A stretch of 64,000 bases of DNA from Archangium gephyra (GTDB lineage: Bacteria > Myxococcota > Myxococcia > Myxococcales > Myxococcaceae), in the NCBI RefSeq assembly GCF_001027285.1, contig NZ_CP011509.1, forward strand, positions 2,116,501 to 2,180,500. The letters run 5' to 3'. The position numbers and the translations under genes are program-made. Of the stretch, positions 8,414-17,011 are shown in pieces. Under the pieces are notes generated by a model. It worked only from the letters and a program-made list of their open reading frames with translations, was not told the origin of the DNA and ran no database searches. The number at the start of each line of letters is the position of its first letter. The stretch's first letter is position 1.

Positions 8414-8483
8414 TTGCGTCACCCTGGAGCAGCAAGGCGACAGCGGCACGAGACAGATGCTCGCCAGTGGGCACTCCCGGGCG

Positions 8484-9035
8484 TCAGCTGAGGTCCTTGG
8501 AGGCCGTGCGCGGCGGCTCCTCGGAGGGCTGGGGCTGGCCGGTGCAGTCGGTGCCCGGGGCGGGGGCGCGGGTGGTGCGGGGCCGGTACTCCCAGTGCCA
8601 CGGCTCCGAGGGCACCGTGCGCCGGAAGCCATGGCGGCACGCGTTGGCCGCGAGCCACTGGTACGTGGGGGACTCCTCGTCGCCGACGACCACGTCCACC
8701 GCGAGGCCCCGCTGGTGGTTGGATTGGCCGGGGCGCGCGGCCTTGGGGCCCAGGCCCTTGCGGTAGCGCTCGTAGAGCAGGCGCTGCTCCCTGCGGGTGC
8801 GGTAGCCGCTCGTCACCCACAGCCAGATGCCCTCCGCGCGGGCCGAGGTGGCCATGCGCTGGAAGGAGGCCGCGGCGTCACGGCGCAGCGACTCGCCCCC
8901 GGGCAGGGCGACGAGGTGCTTGGGCGCGGCCGTCTTCGCCCGCTTGCGTTTCGCTTGCGCGCCGGGCGCGAGACCGGGAACGAGCAGGCACACGAGGGCG
9001 AGGAAAAGGCTCCAGCGGAGCGGCGGGAACGGCAT
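8484..9035 (-). CDS. M15B (VanY-type) D-alanyl-D-alanine carboxypeptidase, secreted
   Basis: 183 residues with a signal peptide (residues 1-28, ending GAQA). The zinc/active-site set of VanY/DdcY peptidases is complete: SNHQRGLAVD with H107 and D114, then EPWHWEY with catalytic E144 and ligand H147; SGYRTRREQ (76-84) is the preceding family motif. It would trim the terminal D-Ala from peptidoglycan stem peptides in the periplasm. The start ATG at 9035 follows an AGGA nine bases upstream; the frame is open to 9143 but the extra residues would sit before the signal peptide. The C-terminal tail after residue 150 is Pro/Thr-rich and probably disordered. Confidence 0.88.
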   Translation of the reverse strand: MPFPPLRWSLFLALVCLLVPGLAPGAQAKRKRAKTAAPKHLVALPGGESLRRDAAASFQRMATSARAEGIWLWVTSGYRTRREQRLLYERYRKGLGPKAARPGQSNHQRGLAVDVVVGDEESPTYQWLAANACRHGFRRTVPSEPWHWEYRPRTTRAPAPGTDCTGQPQPSEEPPRTASKDLS

Positions 9036-9211
9036 GGGGCGGTTCCTGTCCAGAGGGGCAGAGGAGGGTGCTCTCACATTCATTCCCGGAATGCGAGCAG
9101 GCGGCCTGGCAGGCGCCGCGTGGTCCGCTGGCTCCAAACCCATGGGTGAGGGTGTACCGGTGAGGGGGTGGCTCGTCTGTCCGGCTGCTCTCCCGGTAGA
9201 GTGGGCCTCTC

Positions 9212-9727
9212 ATGACGACCGCCCTGCGTCCCGTGCCTCCGAGCGAGGAGATTTCTCCCGCTCCCGCCGCTGTCTCCACTCCCGCGCCGCTGCCCGCCGC
9301 GCGCTTGATGGCGCATGCCGCCGCGTGGCTCACCCTGGTGGGTCTGCTCACGGGCGGCTACGTGTCCGCGGCCATGACGGGCAAGGTGCCCGCGGATCCG
9401 CACGTCGCGCTCGCCTCGCACCTCAACGCGCTGATGGGGGCCTTCCTGTTGTTGGGCGTGGCCTGGACGCTGCCGATGCTGCGCTACGGGGCCACGGGCC
9501 AGCGGCGGCTCGCGTGGGCCTTCATCGTGTCCAACTTCGCCAACTGGTTCGTCACCGGCGTGAAGGCGTGGCTGCGCGTGTCCGGCGTGGATGCCACGGG
9601 CGAGCCCGTGAATGACGCCGTGTTCGGCGTGCTCACCCTGTCCGTGGTGTTGCCGGCGCTCGTCGCGGCGGCGGCCTGGGTGTATGGCTTCCGGCGCACC
9701 GCCGCGGCTCCGGAGGCGCGCACGTGA
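9212..9727 (+). CDS. Four-helix membrane protein, hydroxylaminobenzene mutase-like
   Basis: 171 residues with a Pro/Ala-rich N-terminus and about four TM helices (roughly 33-52, 68-90, 103-122, 138-160). The phrase ASHLNALMGAFLLLG (67-81) and the spacing of helices resemble the small hydroxylaminobenzene mutase (HabA/HabB) family, which rearranges hydroxylaminobenzene to 2-aminophenol. Its stop overlaps the P450 start (GTGA at 9724-9727), so the two are translationally coupled, which supports a redox or aromatic-metabolism role. The assignment rests on pattern recognition and is moderate; an uncharacterised integral membrane partner of the P450 is the alternative. Confidence 0.6.
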   Translation: MTTALRPVPPSEEISPAPAAVSTPAPLPAARLMAHAAAWLTLVGLLTGGYVSAAMTGKVPADPHVALASHLNALMGAFLLLGVAWTLPMLRYGATGQRRLAWAFIVSNFANWFVTGVKAWLRVSGVDATGEPVNDAVFGVLTLSVVLPALVAAAAWVYGFRRTAAAPEART

Positions 9728-10914
9728 CAGGCCGTCCCAACCTGATGACGCCGGAGCTGAAGGCCAACCCCTTTCCCCTGTACGCGGAGCTGCGGCGCAA
9801 CGCGCCCGTGAGCCAGGTGGACCCGGGCGGCATGTGGGCCGTCACGCGCTACGACGACGCAATGGCCGTGCTGAAGAATCCGAGGACCTTCTCCTCGGCG
9901 GGCTTCGGACTGGCGACGAACCCTCCGTGGCTCGGGGGCAACCCCGTCTCCCAGTCGATGGGCGCCCTGGATCCGCCGCAGCACGGGCGGCTGCGGACGC
10001 TCGTCAACCGGGCCTTCACCCCCACGGCCGTGGCCCGCATGGAGCCGCGCGTGCGGGACTTCGTCGCACGGGTGGCCACCGCGCTGCCCCTGGGACGTCC
10101 GGTGGACATGGTCCCGGCGTTCGCCCTGCCCGTGCCGGCCTACGTGCTGGGAGAGCTGCTGGGCCTGGATCCCTCGCTGCACTCGCAGCTCAAGCGGTGG
10201 GCGGACCAGCTCACCAGCGTCACGGCCATCCGCGCCGAGGAGACCGAGCGGCAGGAGCCGGTGCGTCAGGCCGTGGCGGAGGTGCGGCGCTACTTCAGCG
10301 AGGTGGTGGAGCTGCGCCGGCAGCGGCCCGGTGAGGACCTGGTGAGCGATCTGCTCCGGGCGCGGGTGGACGGCGAGGCCCTCACGCAGGACGAGCTGCT
10401 GGCCTTCATGTTCCTGCTGCTGCTGGGCGGGCTGGAGACGACGGTGCACCTGATGGGGCTGTGCGTCCTGGCGCTGATGGAGCACCCCGAGGTGATGGAG
10501 CGGCTGCGCGCGGATCGCTCGCTCGTGCCGAACTTCGTCGAGGAGGTGCTGCGCACGGGGGCACCGGGCCACGGGCTGCTGCGGCTCACCACGGAAGAGG
10601 TGGAACTGGGCGGCGTGCGCCTGCCCAAGGGGGCGCGGGTGGTGGTGCTGCTGGGCTCGGTCTGCCGGGACGAGTCGCAGTTCAAGGACGGTGAGCGCTT
10701 CGACCTCGACCGGCCCGGCTCGCAGCTGCCCTTCGGCCATGGTCCGCACTACTGCATTGGCGCGGCGCTGGCGCGGCTGGAGGCGAAGCTGGCCACGGAG
10801 GCGCTGCTGGAGCGGTGCGGCGGGATATCGCCGGGAGAGGGGCCGGTGGTGTGGCACCGCTCGATGGTGGTGCGCGGGCCCTCGTCGATTCCCGCGGTGC
10901 TGCACCCGGCGTGA
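9724..10914 (+). CDS. Cytochrome P450
   Basis: A 396-residue soluble bacterial P450, normal length. Heme-binding loop FGHGPHYCIG with proximal Cys 344; K-helix ExxR in EEVLRTGAP; I-helix LLLLGGLETTVHL, where the usual AGxET reads GGLET. The start is GTG overlapping the previous stop. No ferredoxin or reductase gene is adjacent, so electrons must come from unlinked partners. The substrate is unknown; coupling to a small membrane protein is unusual. It has no biosynthetic megasynthase neighbours, so a stand-alone oxidation of a lipid, terpenoid or aromatic compound is as likely as antibiotic tailoring. Confidence 0.93.
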   Translation: MTGRPNLMTPELKANPFPLYAELRRNAPVSQVDPGGMWAVTRYDDAMAVLKNPRTFSSAGFGLATNPPWLGGNPVSQSMGALDPPQHGRLRTLVNRAFTPTAVARMEPRVRDFVARVATALPLGRPVDMVPAFALPVPAYVLGELLGLDPSLHSQLKRWADQLTSVTAIRAEETERQEPVRQAVAEVRRYFSEVVELRRQRPGEDLVSDLLRARVDGEALTQDELLAFMFLLLLGGLETTVHLMGLCVLALMEHPEVMERLRADRSLVPNFVEEVLRTGAPGHGLLRLTTEEVELGGVRLPKGARVVVLLGSVCRDESQFKDGERFDLDRPGSQLPFGHGPHYCIGAALARLEAKLATEALLERCGGISPGEGPVVWHRSMVVRGPSSIPAVLHPA

Positions 10915-10920
10915 GGCGCC

Positions 10921-12180
10921 TCAGTCCAGCGCGGCGCTCACGTCGGTGCGGGTGAGGCGCAGGGCGGCCATGCGGCGGCGGCGGGCATCGGCGATGGCCA
11001 GGTGCCAGCCGGCGGCGAACAGGCCCACGACGAGGCAGCCACCCCACAGGGCATGGGAGCCGAAGTGCCCCAGCACCCACGCGCCGAGCGTGGGGGCGAT
11101 GCTGGCCGACAGGGCCCACAGCATGTAGTAGGCGCCCTGGTAGGTGCCGCGCTGCTCGGTGGGCGCCAGGTCCGCCACCACGGCCGAGGCCGCGGGCGCC
11201 TGGGCGATCTCCCCCAGCGTCCACACCGCCACCGCGAACGCCGCCACCCCCGGGTTCGCGCCGAGCGCGTGCAGCCCGAAGCCCAGCCCCGTCAGTGCCG
11301 AGGCCCAGGCCAGCGCCGTCGCGCGCCGCACCTGCCCCAGCACCCGGCCGACGAAGGGCTGCAGCAGCACGATGAGCACACCATTCACTCCCAGCACCGT
11401 GCCGAACATCGCGGGCGACATGCCCTTCGCGGTCAGGTCCATCGGCAGCGTCACGTTGCCCTGGGAGAAGATGATGGAGGTGAGGACGATGGACAGGGCG
11501 AAGGCGAGGAACACCTCGTCCCGGAAGGGCGCCAGCGAGGGCAGCCGGCGGGAGGACCCGGCTCCCGGGGCCGCCTGCTCGGGGCGCGTCTCCGGCACCT
11601 TCCACCAGACGAGCAGCCCGTAGAGGAACGTGGTGCAGGCGTCCGCCACGAAGAGCACGAGGAAGCCGAAGCGCGAGGCCAGGCCCGCCAGGGGCAGGGC
11701 GATGGCGAAGCCCACGTTGATCACCCAGTACAGCAAGCCGAAGGCGCGTGCGCGGTCCTCGGGCTTCACCACGTCGGAGATCGCCGCCGACACCGCGGGC
11801 CGGTACAGCTCGCCCAGCAGGCCCAGCAGGAAGGCCGACACGCAGATGTGCCACGTCTCCTGGGCGAAGCCCATGGACAGCATCGCCGCCGCGCCCAGCC
11901 ACAGCCCCGAGAGCAGCGTCTTGCGCCGGCCCACCCGGTCCGCCAGCGTCCCCCCGACGAGCCCCGCCAGCACGCCGCCCACGCCGTGGAGGGACACCAC
12001 CATGCCGGCCTCCTCCACCCGGAAGCCGCGCTCGCGCGTGAGGTACAGCGCCAGGAAGGGCACCACGAAGGAGCCCAGCCGGTTCACCAGCGTTCCCGTC
12101 CACAGGTACCAGTACGTGCCCGGCAGTCCTCCCGCCGTCGCCCGGACTTCCGCCCTCAATCGCCCCAACAGGTGCTTCAT
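10921..12180 (-). CDS. MFS transporter, drug-exporter type
   Basis: 419 residues with about twelve TM helices. MFS motif A is clear in the loop between helices 2 and 3 (GGTLADRVGRRKTL, about 76-89), with a related motif in the second half (VGRVLGQVRRATAL). The central cytoplasmic loop falls near residues 195-215. Its closest general resemblance is to MdtH/YfcJ-type proton-coupled exporters. It ends seven bases from the P450 stop, tail to tail, so it is not in that operon. It has no partner gene and no recognisable substrate-specific motif. Confidence 0.88.
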   Translation of the reverse strand: MKHLLGRLRAEVRATAGGLPGTYWYLWTGTLVNRLGSFVVPFLALYLTRERGFRVEEAGMVVSLHGVGGVLAGLVGGTLADRVGRRKTLLSGLWLGAAAMLSMGFAQETWHICVSAFLLGLLGELYRPAVSAAISDVVKPEDRARAFGLLYWVINVGFAIALPLAGLASRFGFLVLFVADACTTFLYGLLVWWKVPETRPEQAAPGAGSSRRLPSLAPFRDEVFLAFALSIVLTSIIFSQGNVTLPMDLTAKGMSPAMFGTVLGVNGVLIVLLQPFVGRVLGQVRRATALAWASALTGLGFGLHALGANPGVAAFAVAVWTLGEIAQAPAASAVVADLAPTEQRGTYQGAYYMLWALSASIAPTLGAWVLGHFGSHALWGGCLVVGLFAAGWHLAIADARRRRMAALRLTRTDVSAALD

Positions 12181-12287
12181 GACGGGGCGCAGCTTGCGGG
12201 AAGTGGCCCGGGGGCGCCAGGGGAAGGGCCTTCCCCCTACTCCGGGAGTGATGGGACCGCGTAGGATTCACACCCGGAGGAAGACGC

Positions 12288-12677
12288 GTGAACCGACCCT
12301 ACAAGCCGGACGGCTACCCGAGTGTCTCGGCCTACGTGATGGTGGATGGTGCCCAGCGGGTGATCGACTTCTTGAAGAAGACCTTCGACGCCACGGAGCT
12401 GCGCCGCTTCGACGGGCCGGAGGGGAAGATCAGCCACGTCGAGGTCCGGATTGAGGACTCGGTGGTCATGCTCTCCGATGGCGGAGGCTCCTTCCCGGCG
12501 TTTCCCGCCTGGCTCCACGTCTATGTCCCGGATGTGGATGCGACGTACCGGCGCGCGCTCGCGGCGGGCGGAGTCTCCGTGCAGGAGCCGCAGCAGAAGC
12601 AAGACGATCCGGACCGCCGGGGTGGCGTGAAGGATCCCTCGGGCAACACGTGGTGGATCTCCACCCAGGTGGGCTGA
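12288..12677 (+). CDS. VOC/glyoxalase-fold protein, PhnB-like
   Basis: 129 residues forming one complete vicinal-oxygen-chelate module of two babbb units: SAYVMVDGAQRVIDFLKKTF at the start, WLHVYVPDVDATYRRAL (70-86) opening the second unit, and RGGVKDPSGNTWWIST at the end, typical of the PhnB/YdcJ-like subgroup. Such proteins are often dimeric metal enzymes or antibiotic-binding proteins; the reaction cannot be assigned. Start is GTG preceded by GGAGGAAG. The next gene follows after 16 bases on the same strand, suggesting a small operon. Confidence 0.85.
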   Translation: MNRPYKPDGYPSVSAYVMVDGAQRVIDFLKKTFDATELRRFDGPEGKISHVEVRIEDSVVMLSDGGGSFPAFPAWLHVYVPDVDATYRRALAAGGVSVQEPQQKQDDPDRRGGVKDPSGNTWWISTQVG

Positions 12678-12693
12678 GACAGGAGCTCCTCGC

Positions 12694-13344
12694 ATGCGCT
12701 TCCAACCGCCCTGGGGCGGGGCCTTCCGCCTCCAGACCTACTTCCACCGCAAGCTCGATGCGCTGCCCCCCGCTGACATCGAGGCCATGCGCTCGTCCAT
12801 CCTGGGCTCCTCGCTGCTCGGGGAGACCAACCTGACGCCCCAGTTCTCGGGCACCTATGGCTTCTCGGTGACGTTCCAGCGCGAGGGCCTCTCCGAGGTG
12901 ACGGGCCGCTTCCCGGCCTTCGCTCCGTTCCTCGAGGCCGCGCTGCTGCCGGTCTGCAACGCGTTCCTGCTCAATCCGCTGTTGATCCAGAACGGGCGCG
13001 GGGTGGAGGCCCACCTGGACAAGAGCATGATGTACTACGGGGACAAGATCGGCTGTCCGGTCGCCGTGAGCGTGCTCTACATCCAGGTGCCCGAGCAGCT
13101 CGCGGGAGGAGAACTGCGGCTGTATCACCGGGGCGAGCGGGTGGCGGCGCTGGCACCCAGGCGCAACGCGTTGGTGACGTTCCGGGGAGACATGGCGCAC
13201 GAGGTGATGGCGGTCGAGGCGGGAGCCCCGGAGCTCTCGGCGGCGCGCATCAGCCTGGTGGTCGAGCAATACCGTCTGCCGGAGGAGCTGCTCGCGCGGG
13301 TGCCTCGGATGGAGCTGCGGACCCGCGAGGGAGCGGTGTCATGA
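12694..13344 (+). CDS. Fe(II)/2-oxoglutarate-dependent oxygenase
   Basis: 216 residues with a double-stranded beta-helix core. The iron triad reads H107-x-D109 (AHLDKS) and H169 (MAHEV), with R185 as the 2-oxoglutarate-binding arginine (AARISLVVEQY), the spacing seen in prolyl-hydroxylase/PiuC-like oxygenases. YHRGERV and NALVTFRGD lie between. It probably hydroxylates a small molecule or protein side chain; no substrate clue. Its last four bases overlap the start of the SRPBCC gene (ATGA), indicating coupled translation. Confidence 0.85.
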   Translation: MRFQPPWGGAFRLQTYFHRKLDALPPADIEAMRSSILGSSLLGETNLTPQFSGTYGFSVTFQREGLSEVTGRFPAFAPFLEAALLPVCNAFLLNPLLIQNGRGVEAHLDKSMMYYGDKIGCPVAVSVLYIQVPEQLAGGELRLYHRGERVAALAPRRNALVTFRGDMAHEVMAVEAGAPELSAARISLVVEQYRLPEELLARVPRMELRTREGAVS

Positions 13345-14009
13345 GCGAGCTGTCCATGGAGTGGTGGGTGGCCCAGAGTCCGGAGCGGGTCTTCGCGGCC
13401 ATCGAGGACCCCTTCCAGATGCGGCGCTGGTACGGGGCGGTTCCGGGTGGCCAACGTCTTGGGGAGGAGGGAGCCGCGGAATCAGGCGAGCCGTTCCGGG
13501 TGAACGTGCTCGATGCGAAGGGTGTCCTGCGGTCGCAGACGGGCCGCATCCTCAAGGTGTTTCCGGGCAGGGGCTTCTTGATGGAGCTGGCCTGGGATGG
13601 CGGGGAGCTCGGCAGCGAGACGACACGCCTCTCCTTTGGGCTCGAGCCCTCTGGGGAGGGGACGCGCATCGAGGTTCGCCAGGGTCCGTTCTCGAGCCCC
13701 GAGCTCGTGGAGGCGTACCGGGCGTACTGGGAGGCCAACGTGGGGCGCCTGCTCCGCGTCGCCTCGGGCGAGGCGGTGCCCTGCTTCGAGGAGTTCTGGG
13801 AGGAGTCGGGGGGCTACGTCGAGCCGCTCGGCCTGGCGGCCTATACGGTGCTCGCCGGCATGAAGGCGGCCGGAGTGCCGCCGGAGACGCTCGCGCAACT
13901 GGAGGAGACGCTCTACACGCACCTGGCGCGCGTGCCCGAGGAGACGGCGGGAGTGCTCGGCGCGGTGCTTCGTGAGCGTCTGCGGGGCACGCTTCCGGGT
14001 GGAGGCTGA
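13341..14009 (+). CDS. SRPBCC (START-like, AHSA1-type) domain protein
   Basis: 222 residues. The N-terminal ~140 form a helix-grip fold: MEWWVAQSPERVFAAIEDP opens like AHSA1/polyketide-cyclase proteins and YRAYWEANVGRLLRV is the closing long helix. The remaining ~75 residues are an extra, mostly helical tail of unknown role. Such proteins bind hydrophobic ligands in a deep pocket. Start ATG overlaps the stop of the oxygenase gene by four bases, so the two are likely made together. It may carry the substrate or product of that oxygenase; that is inference only. Confidence 0.8.
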   Translation: MSELSMEWWVAQSPERVFAAIEDPFQMRRWYGAVPGGQRLGEEGAAESGEPFRVNVLDAKGVLRSQTGRILKVFPGRGFLMELAWDGGELGSETTRLSFGLEPSGEGTRIEVRQGPFSSPELVEAYRAYWEANVGRLLRVASGEAVPCFEEFWEESGGYVEPLGLAAYTVLAGMKAAGVPPETLAQLEETLYTHLARVPEETAGVLGAVLRERLRGTLPGGG

Positions 14010-14074
14010 AGGCTGGCCCGCCCTCCGGGGGTTGCACTACCCTCGCGCCGCACTTCCCCCGGATTGGAGTCCCC

Positions 14075-15667
14075 GTGCGGCGTATCCTCGCGCTTCTCTT
14101 CCTGTTCGCCCCCCTCACCGCGGCGCTCGCCCAGCCCGCGCCCAAGGAGCTCGATGCCCTCGTCCAGCGGACGATGACGGCCTTCGAGGTGCCCGGGATG
14201 GCGATCGCCGTCGTGAAGGACGGCAAGGTCGTGCTGTCCAAGGGCTATGGCGTCCGCAAGCTCGGCGAGGCCGCGCCCGTGACGCCCGAGACGCTCTTCG
14301 GCATCGCCTCCAACACCAAGGCCTTCACGGCGGCCGCGCTGGCCATGCTCGTGGACGAGGGGAAGCTCCAGTGGGACGACCGTGTCGTCGATCACCTCCC
14401 GGCCTTCCAGATGTACGACCCCTACGTCACGCGCGAGCTGACCGTCCGGGACTTGCTCGTGCACCGCAGTGGCCTGGGCCTTGGCGCGGGGGACCTGCTG
14501 TACTTCCCCGCCTCCTCGTATACCGAGGACGAGATCGTCGCGAAGCTGCGCCACATCCGGCCCGCGAGCAGCTTCCGCAGCCGCTACGCCTACGACAACA
14601 TCCTCTATCTCGTCGCCGGCAAGGTCATCGAGAAGGCGAGCGGCCAGCGCTGGGGAGACTTCATCCGCGAGCGCATCTTCACGCCGCTCGGCATGAAGGC
14701 GAGCAACACGAGCGTGGCGGACTTCCGGCCGGGCGCCAATGTGGCGATTCCGCACGCGAAGGCGGATGGCCGGCTGCGAGCCATCGAGCCGATGGGCTTC
14801 GACAACAACGCGCCGGCGGCGGCCATCAACTCGAGCGTGAATGACCTGAGCCGTTGGATGCTCGTGCAGCTGGCGAAGGGGGCGCTGCCCGGGGGCGACG
14901 GGACGAAGCGGCTCTTCAGCGAGAAGCAGTCGCGGGAGATGTGGTCCGCGCAGACCGTGCTGCCCATTGGCGAGTCCCCCAAGCCGCTCGCCGCGCTCCA
15001 GCCCGAGTTCTCGGCCTATGGGCTGGGGTGGAACCTGCGCGACTATCGCGGCCACAAGGTGGTGACGCACACGGGCGGGTTGCCGGGCTACGTCTCGCGT
15101 GTCCTGCTCGTTCCGTCGCTCGGGCTCGGGGTGGCGGTGCTGACCAACCAGGAGGCGCGCGGCGGCTTCGAGGCGCCGGCCTTCGCCATCCTGGACAGCT
15201 ACGTGGGAGGCCCGCGCACGGACTGGGTCGCCGCGTTCAAGGCCGCGGACGAGGAGAAGACGAAGAAGGCCGAGCTGGCCGTCAGCGAGAAGCGCACCGC
15301 CCGGAGCGCGGAGTCGAAGCCCTCGTTGCCGCTGGGGCGGTACGCCGGGACCTACCGGGATGCGTGGTATGGAGACGCGGCGATTGCCATGGAGGGGGAC
15401 CGCCTCGTGCTGCGCTTCCTCCGCACGCCGTCACTCACCGGCGAGCTCGAGCACTGGCAATACGACACCTTCGTCGCACGCTGGAGGGACCGCACCCTGA
15501 ACGCGGATGCGTTCGTCAGCTTCTCGCTGAAGCCGGACGGGTCGATCGACCAGATGAAGCTGCAGGCGGTATCGCCCCTCACCGACTTCAGCTTCGACTT
15601 CCAGGATCTGCTCTTCACCCAGGTGAAGCAGGCCGGGGGCGAAGCGGTCACCCAGACCCGGCCCTGA
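14075..15667 (+). CDS. Secreted serine hydrolase, class C beta-lactamase fold with DUF3471-like C-terminus
   Basis: 530 residues. A signal peptide ends at ALA-Q (19-20). Active-site motifs of the penicillin-binding/AmpC fold: S79-N-T-K82, Y173-D-N175, and HTGG in place of KTG at about 335. The core runs to about residue 385; a Lys/Glu-rich linker then leads to a C-terminal beta domain (about 415-525) like the DUF3471 module of Pab87-type peptidases. Family members act on D-amino-acid peptides or esters, and most are not true beta-lactamases. Start is GTG; the gene follows the SRPBCC gene after 65 bases. Confidence 0.9.
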   Translation: MRRILALLFLFAPLTAALAQPAPKELDALVQRTMTAFEVPGMAIAVVKDGKVVLSKGYGVRKLGEAAPVTPETLFGIASNTKAFTAAALAMLVDEGKLQWDDRVVDHLPAFQMYDPYVTRELTVRDLLVHRSGLGLGAGDLLYFPASSYTEDEIVAKLRHIRPASSFRSRYAYDNILYLVAGKVIEKASGQRWGDFIRERIFTPLGMKASNTSVADFRPGANVAIPHAKADGRLRAIEPMGFDNNAPAAAINSSVNDLSRWMLVQLAKGALPGGDGTKRLFSEKQSREMWSAQTVLPIGESPKPLAALQPEFSAYGLGWNLRDYRGHKVVTHTGGLPGYVSRVLLVPSLGLGVAVLTNQEARGGFEAPAFAILDSYVGGPRTDWVAAFKAADEEKTKKAELAVSEKRTARSAESKPSLPLGRYAGTYRDAWYGDAAIAMEGDRLVLRFLRTPSLTGELEHWQYDTFVARWRDRTLNADAFVSFSLKPDGSIDQMKLQAVSPLTDFSFDFQDLLFTQVKQAGGEAVTQTRP

Positions 15668-15669
15668 GC

Positions 15670-16701
15670 TCAGCGCCGGCCGAGGAAGCCCTCCAGCACC
15701 CCGGCGACGTTGGTGCCGATCTCATCCACCGCGTAGCCGCCCTCCTGCACGAACACGGTGGGCAGCTTCAGGCCGGCCAGCCGCTGTCCGATGAGCGGGT
15801 AGTGCTCCTGGGCGAGCTTGAAGGCGCTGATGGGGTCGCCCTCGTAGGTATCGACGCCGAGCGACACCACGAGGGCCTCGGGCGAGAACGTGCCGATGGC
15901 GTCCAGCGAGGCTCCGAGGGCGGCACTGTACTCCTTCCAGCCGGTGCCGCGTGGCAGGGGGAGGTTGAGGGTATAGCCCTCTCCGGCGCCGGCCCCGCGC
16001 TCGTCGGCATAGCCGAGGAAGTAGGGGTACTCCGTCTCCGGGGTGGCGTGGATGGAGACGAAGAGCACATCGGAGCGCTCCCAGAAGATGTCCTGGGTGC
16101 CGTTGCCGTGGTGGTAGTCCACGTCGAGCACCGCGACCCGGGCGAACCCCCGGTCCCGCAGGTGCTGCGCCGCGAGGGCGGCGTTGTTGAGGAAGCAGTA
16201 GCCGCCGTAGAGGGCGTGCCCGGCGTGGTGTCCGGGGGGACGGCACAGGGCGTAGGCGCTCTTCTCACCTTCGGCGACGAGCGCGGCGGCGGTCAGGGCG
16301 CAGTGGGCGGCGGCGAGCGCGGCGTCCCAGGTGCCCTCGACGATGGGGGTGCTGGCGTCGAAGGCGTAGTAGCCCATCCGGCCGTTGATGCCGGAGGGGA
16401 TGTGGTCCCGGCGCAGACCACGGGCGGGAAAGCCGCTCGGCAGCATGAAGCCCTGCTTGCCGAGCGAGCGCCACTCGGCATGGGCGGTGCGCAGGAACTC
16501 GACGAACGCGGCGTCGTGGACGCGCAGCAGGGACTCGTGCGCGAAGGAGCGAGGCTCGAGTACCTCGAGTCCGGCGCGCTCCACGGCCTTCAGGATGTAG
16601 TCGGCGCGCACCGGCATCTCGAAGCACGGCACCAGCTCGCCGCGATGCAGTTCCTTGCCACCGTCATGACGGGCGTGCAGCGGGGAATGGACGACTTTCA
16701 C
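15670..16701 (-). CDS. Acetylpolyamine amidohydrolase (histone-deacetylase family)
   Basis: 343 residues, the normal length of acetylpolyamine amidohydrolases, which remove acetyl groups from N-acetyl-putrescine, -cadaverine or -spermidine using zinc. The active site is complete: H158-H159 (PPGHHAGH), zinc ligands D195 and H197 (LDVDYHHGNGTQDIF) and D284 (LGVDTYEGDP), and Y323 (EGGYAVDE). These positions coincide with those I recall for the Mycoplana ramosa enzyme. Start GTG at 16701 follows GGAG; the much longer open frame up to 17034 is not coding-like. The gene stops two bases from the serine hydrolase stop on the other strand. Confidence 0.92.
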   Translation of the reverse strand: MKVVHSPLHARHDGGKELHRGELVPCFEMPVRADYILKAVERAGLEVLEPRSFAHESLLRVHDAAFVEFLRTAHAEWRSLGKQGFMLPSGFPARGLRRDHIPSGINGRMGYYAFDASTPIVEGTWDAALAAAHCALTAAALVAEGEKSAYALCRPPGHHAGHALYGGYCFLNNAALAAQHLRDRGFARVAVLDVDYHHGNGTQDIFWERSDVLFVSIHATPETEYPYFLGYADERGAGAGEGYTLNLPLPRGTGWKEYSAALGASLDAIGTFSPEALVVSLGVDTYEGDPISAFKLAQEHYPLIGQRLAGLKLPTVFVQEGGYAVDEIGTNVAGVLEGFLGRR

Positions 16702-17011
16702 CGGGGAGTCTCCAGGGCTGAAGGAGGAGCGGCGCGCGAGTTGTAACGCAGCGTGGGTTCGTCCTCCAAGGGAGGGGGTCTCCGCCCCGGCACGAGGGTG
16801 AAGTGGAGCAACACCGGGCGGCGAAGCACCGGCCCACGGGGAAAAAATCGATTTCGTCAGGTTGCCGGAGGGGAGCGCGTCGTTGGGCTCGAAGGACAGA
16901 GCACGCGATGTGAACCGGCCCCCGCCACCGCGGAGGCGCCGCCGCGCCTTTGTCAGTCCTCGCGCGAAGCCGTCGTCTGGGTGGGCCCACCCGCAGACGA
17001 GAGGTTCGCGA
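16702..17011. other. Divergent intergenic region with a small palindrome
   Basis: 310 bases between the amidohydrolase (minus) and the ATP-grasp gene (plus) must hold both promoters. I see no ORF with a convincing start. Around 16841-16855 there is a locally AT-rich patch, unusual here, with the perfect palindrome AAATCGATTT, which could be a regulator site or promoter element. No clear -35/-10 pair stands out. Confidence 0.35.

Noticed and set aside
12288-15667. Antibiotic biosynthetic gene cluster
   Set aside because: No PKS, NRPS, terpene or RiPP core enzyme in or near the stretch; isolated tailoring-type folds are not enough.
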